A DNA stretch of 64,000 bases, taken from NCBI GenBank assembly GCA_021904315.1, contig CM038915.1, forward strand, positions 5,828,001 through 5,892,000, written 5' to 3'. Below the pieces are notes generated by a model that was given only the letters and a program-made list of their open reading frames with translations, ran no database searches and was not told the DNA's origin. This document shows positions 59,503 to 64,000 of the stretch, one piece after another (positions within the stretch are counted from its first letter, which is position 1; every line of letters begins with the position of its first letter). Made by a program: the position numbers and the translations under genes. The DNA comes from Sphagnum magellanicum. Taxonomy: Eukaryota > Streptophyta > Sphagnopsida > Sphagnales > Sphagnaceae.

Positions 59503-62500
59503 ATGGCCGCCGTTTGTGTGCATCGCTACTACGCCAGATCGACAGCTCTTTCTGCACCTGTTGTCTCCTCAGGTTTTCGCAGATTTCACAGACAAAAGAG
59601 CTGCTTCCTTCTACGTACCCATCTGAATTACTTGCATGCTTTCTTCCTTCCTTCCTTCCTTCTTTCTTATATCTCTATAACATTTTCTTCTTGTTTCCAC
59701 GATACTACTACCTTTGTGCAGGTGTGGAGTTCATGGGTTGTGAATAGAAGGATCCGAGGAGCGAGCCTGCAATAGTGACGCCGCAAAAGGATTGTAACAT
59801 AATCGCTCCTGCAGTGATGGATGGAGGATTGAAGCTGCAGCATATCTTGCCAGCATTGCAGCATGTCGTTCCTGTTCTTGCCCCTGACCGACATAAAGGC
59901 CAAGCGGGTGTGCATCTCTTCAATATACCCTGTTATTATCTCTGGTCGATCCTGAGTTGTTTTTTTCTCCACAAAGGTATGGGCTCCAGAAAGAAAAGAC
60001 AGTGCACATCTCAAAGAACCATTTCCTACTTTGCTTTCAGTTTTGGGAAGTGACACCCACCAGTCTTGAAATGAGATGCAGGCAAGGTAGCTGTGATTGG
60101 AGGCTGTCGGGAGTATACGGGTGCACCATATTTTTCTGCCATCTCTGCGTTGAAAATGGTTTGGACAACAGTCTTCACACATTATAGCTTCAAGTTTCTT
60201 ATTGCTTGCTTCCCTTTCCCTTCCCTTCAAAGCACGGATGGTGCATAAAACAACTGTTCTTAGCTATCTCATGCAACATCTCACAGCAAAGGCAATTGTT
60301 TCTGAATTTTGTGAAAAGGTTTCAAACATCAGATAGTGTGGCTCTCTAATGAATCAGATCCAATGGCTCTGAAGTTTGGGTTCTTGGCAATGCTGTTGTT
60401 TTACAACCAAGAAGTGTTGTGTGCATACAGGGGGCAGATCTTGCACACGTTTTTTGCACTGCAGGGGCAGCTACAGTGATAAAGAGCTACAGCCCTGAGA
60501 TAATTGTCCATCCGGTTCTCCATGAATCATATGACACTGGGTATGCTGAAATTCATGGAAATTCTGTTACTCTAGAAGTGTGCTGATACTATGGGTCCCT
60601 TTACATAAAGATGATGTTGAGTGAATCTGAGAGCTTTTCTTTAGTTTCTCAAACTAGTTCATGTATTTGTCCAATCTACAGCTTGGAGGCACCACTGTAA
60701 CATCAAGATGGCTTTTCTTCTCTACATGCTGTAAACAAGACCACTGTACTGTTCTTTAGAGTGGCATAGAGTTTATTCAGTGGCTGGGTTTGTGAAGCCT
60801 TCTGGCTATAGAAAGCTTACACTGAGTTTGTATGGATCAAATTGGCACACAGCCATTGGGGAGGAGAGTAATCCATGGCAATTTGGCATGCAACACAGGG
60901 AATTGGGAGACAAAGAGAGGGTGGATGTAAAGGATAAGGTTATGGGAGAAGTGAGTAAATGGTTGGAGCGATTTGATTGCATTGTTATTGGTCCAGGACT
61001 TGGCCGTGACTCTTTACTCCTGGTGCGTTCCAGTTTCCCACTCTTGTAACATCTGCCTGTAACTGGTAGGTATGGATTGATGTGTAGAGAGTATTGTTTC
61101 GATGTTGACATCTTTCATTTAGCTTGGGCTTGTTGCAAGTGAATTGTTCCAAGTGTGATTATTATGTGCAATTATGCATTGAAGTTTTAAGTCATGTGAC
61201 TACTCTGCTGTGAACAAGACTATCTCTTTTGTGAGCTCACTGCAAGCTATGTTGCATTCTCTGAGATGTCTGCATAATTCAAGGAGCATGCTAAGGCAAC
61301 AAAGACAAGATGGAAATTAGAATCATCTAGTACTGCTCCTGAAATATGCTGGTGGAAGAAAATTTGGTGTCTGCTGCTAACTCTTATGATTGCATGATGG
61401 GGATAGGATTGTGTAGCTGAAATTATTGTGAAAGCCAAGTCCCTCAACATACCACTTGTGCTTGATGGTGTAAGCCTCTCTTACTTTCTTGACCCCAACA
61501 GAGATCCTCACAATTGTTTGATTGCTGTAAGGTTCCATGGTAGATACTTTCCATTTTCCATCATGCTCCTTACTGCCTTGATTATAACCTTTAACCTGAA
61601 AGCATATTTAACCTGAAGTTGGTTTCTGGTTGGCTACTGCTCTAATGCCTTCTAAAAATACATGCCTATTGTTACAGGATGGCTTGTTTCTGATCACCAA
61701 AGAACCTGAGCTGGTAATTGGATACCCATTTGCTATTTTGACTCCCAATGTTACTGAGCACAAGCGACTAGTGGCTAAGATTCTTGGGGAAAAGAATAAT
61801 GAAGCTTCTGGAAACTGGCGTGAAGTGTCAGATGAAGATCTTCCTGGCCAATTACAAGCACTTGCAAAAAAGTACTTTGGGGTTTTCTTTTCCACCTTCT
61901 TTCCACACCCTCTTTCATGAAGTACACATGCCAACCTACAGGTTGGCAATATTAAAACTTGGTTTTGGACTCAAAAGTATCATGTTGTTTGATGTTTTTA
62001 TCAGGATGGGAGGAGTCACTATTGTACAAAAGGGCAAGACAGACTATATTAGTGATGGTAAAACAGGTATGTGCAGTTGCAAAACATGATTCCTGGTGGT
62101 GTTTGTAATGGTGGTTATGCATTTTGTAGGTCTTCAAAGAATTCAGTGAACACATCACTAACAACCATATTCTTTTAAAGCTGGCAGCTGGGGAGGAAAT
62201 GTTAAACTTGTGCTTATGGAGTTTGTATGCATTCTGGTTTTTGATGTGAGTGATTATGGAACAACATATGAGCAAATGAAAATTGGTCAGGATCGAAATG
62301 GTGTGCATCACTGTTATTGCAGACATCTTCACTAGGTGAAACTTATTTCTGTCAAACAGGAAAAGTAGGATTTCTTGTGATGTAAGGAACAACAGGAATG
62401 CACATTTGGCTTATCAAGATACAGCTTGTAAGTTTATAACCTTGGAATGAGTATCTGGGTCTGTGTTGCAGTGCTAAGCTCAGATTATTTTGGTTCGCCT

Positions 62501-63340
62501 CGTCGCTGTGGTGGACAAGGAGATGTCTTATCTGGGTGGTAAGGAAGACTTGCCTTTTTCCATTGGAGACATTGAATATGCTGATAGTGATCTCCTTAAC
62601 AGAAAGTCATTTGCACTCTTCAGATCATAGGTGCATATACTTCCTGCCACTTTGAACCTCATGTAAACAAACTAGAATATTCCAAGTCTTGAGCATCGTA
62701 TCATTTGACAAAAGATTGTGTGGATTGGTCAGCACTGCTTGTTTTGTATCATGGGCAAGGGATTTTTGGAGTAAAGCAGACTCTGAAGGAAGAAAGTTTG
62801 TTGAGCAAAGGTCATCATTCTATGCCAAACATTTGTATTGACCTTTGCAGTACATATTGGTGACATTGCTTTGCAGCATTCCCAAACATCATGACTTGTG
62901 AAAGGATCTGAAACTTTTAGCAAAGGATGTATGATTGACATGACAAACTTTTAGAAACTGATGAAAGACTGATGGACAGGATATGTAGCAACCCAACCAT
63001 GGTTGGTGCACTAGCAGGGTCATTGCTATGTAGGAAAGCAGCTGCCAATGCATTTGCTCAACACAAGCGCAGCACTGTTACTGGCAACATCATAGAATGC
63101 CTTGGCCACAGGTTGACACTTTGTATCCTTTTTCTCTTTGTTGCAATTCTCTGCACAGGTCCAGATGTCTAAATTTCTAAAATCAGATCAAATCACAATC
63201 CCACACTGATTAATCTCATGTTAAAGCACGACCTTCATGGATTCCCCTGTGTAATATTGTGCTTGGATCTGTGTGAATGTTTCTGACAGGGGCTGTTCTG
63301 TGGGATGTTTTGCAGTATGGACGAACTTTTCCCATTTTGA
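59503..63340 (+). CDS. NAXD: ATP-dependent (S)-NAD(P)H-hydrate dehydratase
   Basis: Twelve exons join into a 378-residue frame: 59503-59614, 59815-59907, 60082-60158, 60431-60540, 60899-61022, 61407-61469, 61678-61871, 62005-62066, 62472-62538, 62733-62810, 62980-63111, 63316-63340; all introns are GT-AG. The enzyme repairs hydrated NADH/NADPH (NADHX/NADPHX) using ATP, with NAXE as epimerase partner. Visible in a ribokinase-like fold: [15 protein letters not shown] (62-76), YTGAPYF (80-86), [20 protein letters not shown] (160-168), VLDGDGLFL (190-198), TPNVTEHKR (215-223), GGVTIVQKG, the ATP-site signature RCGGQGD (290-296) with Asp296 as expected catalytic base, and [14 protein letters not shown] near the C-terminus. 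Residues 1-37 are rich in Arg/Ser/Ala, like a transit peptide; the start at 59503 has a good context (GCCATGG). An in-frame ATG at 59335 would add 56 residues. Met39 could start a cytosolic form. No defect was found. Confidence 0.92.
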
Positions 63341-64000
63341 CTATCCTGCCCATCCCCAGATTCATGCATGGAAAGAAAGCACTTGACAAATTCCACAAGC
63401 CATTCTCTGTTCTGCACACAAAAAGTATTCTCAGTTAAGCCTCAACTCATCAAGACATGTTTTGCCTTTACAACTTCTTGAGCCCTATTATCTTCCATAT
63501 AGTACCTAATTGTAAAATTATCCGCGTTTGCATTGTTTCTAGGAGCACATCAACAGTGAGCTCACTGGATTGTGTATTTGTTTATGATCCCTTCTTACAA
63601 TAAGTCTTTAAAAGTGACAGTTGACCTCACTAGTTAGCTGTTCAATAAGTGTCAACAATTCATCAACTCATTGTTGCACCTTACTCTTGTTTGCTGTATA
63701 GTATGTCACTGCTAAATTAAATCAATCATCATATTTGTGTCCAATTCCCAACCCCTATGCCTACAGTAGTCATGTGGTTGATCATGCACTTCATCATTTG
63801 ACTGACAATAAAACATTGCAAAGTGGGAATCTCCGCAAGGAAGCTTGAGCATGAAATGTGAAGCAGCACATGTGACTGTTTAGGTTCTTCACCTTCAGGT
63901 TACTACTGCTACCATCACAAAATTCTGTTGGCTTAGGAAAGCAAATTTTGCAACAATTTGATTGTTTACTCGCTGATCACAGTTGTACATTACTTGGGTT
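63341..64000. other. 3-prime flank of NAXD
   Basis: No further gene is visible. An AATAAA at 63807-63812 is a possible distal polyadenylation signal. The overlapping minus-strand frames at 63216-63419 cross the last exon and are not supported. Confidence 0.35.

Noticed and set aside
59667..60230. 187-codon minus-strand open frame
   Set aside because: It is antisense to NAXD exons and introns, has no recognisable motif, and no splice or start support.
60812..60898. Earlier acceptor for NAXD exon 5 at 60811 adding 29 residues
   Set aside because: It keeps frame, but the later acceptor at 60898 gives the spacing expected for the family between the HESY and DKV motifs. The longer form could still exist as a variant.
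62603..62662. Candidate NAXD exon reading KSFALFRS followed by a stop, which would make the gene a pseudogene
   Set aside because: A better exon at 62733-62810 (contains [18 protein letters not shown]) has correct splice sites and phases on both sides and keeps the frame open to the C-terminus.

Overview
The window reads as nuclear DNA of a land plant with a large, repeat-rich genome. Two multi-exon genes of plant type with GT-AG introns can be rebuilt completely, and about 85 percent of the sequence is AT-rich intergenic DNA made of transposable elements and their decay products. The lineage cannot be fixed from sequence alone. A fern, lycophyte or gymnosperm would fit the mix of low-GC repeats, En/Spm (CACTA)-like elements and decayed transposase fragments.

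Genes. (1) Plus strand 44652-47858: a short-chain dehydrogenase/reductase of the TIC32/retinol-dehydrogenase-like group, 8 exons, 325 residues, with complete NAD(P) and catalytic motifs. (2) Plus strand 59503-63340: ATP-dependent NAD(P)H-hydrate dehydratase (NAXD/CARKD), 12 exons, 378 residues, with a basic N-terminal extension like an organelle transit peptide and a second methionine that could start a cytosolic form. Both are oxidoreductase-cofactor genes. They lie 11.6 kb apart, on the same strand, in the less AT-rich right third of the window, and nothing suggests joint regulation. Between them, 56340-59300 is gene-like in composition but I cannot resolve a product.

Repeat landscape, left to right. 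0.3-9.4 kb: CACTA-like ends, and terminal-inverted-repeat (TIR) elements of a family beginning GGGTGAAA, including one nested in another (8172-9387). 9.4-17 kb: decayed sequence and two tandem arrays. 17.06-20.42 kb, minus strand: a decayed transposase-like gene with SMHWHSY, WSDNCASQFK and GHGK motifs, broken by frameshifts, stops and two GGGTGAAA elements. One of these splits a codon region so cleanly that its 4-bp target duplication (AAGT/ACTT) can be read from the protein. 21.6-24.8 kb: CTAC-rich repeat and two minisatellites. 25.8-28.9 kb: two inverted copies of a GC-rich repeat, one of them between nearly identical 285-bp direct repeats. 30.77-36.25 kb: a nested stack in which a CACTA-like element contains an LTR-like element that contains a second copy of the same CACTA-like element. 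Related copies elsewhere in the window supply empty sites for two of the insertions. 43.16-43.74 kb: a 577-bp element with perfect 19-bp TIRs, 0.9 kb upstream of the SDR start codon. 49.9-51.0 kb: a CACTA-like right end and the second LTR-like copy. 54.99-55.76 kb: a degenerate tandem duplication.

No rRNA, tRNA, CRISPR, operon or prokaryotic feature was seen. All splice structures come from reading frames, splice consensus and family motifs. No transcript data or database search was used.
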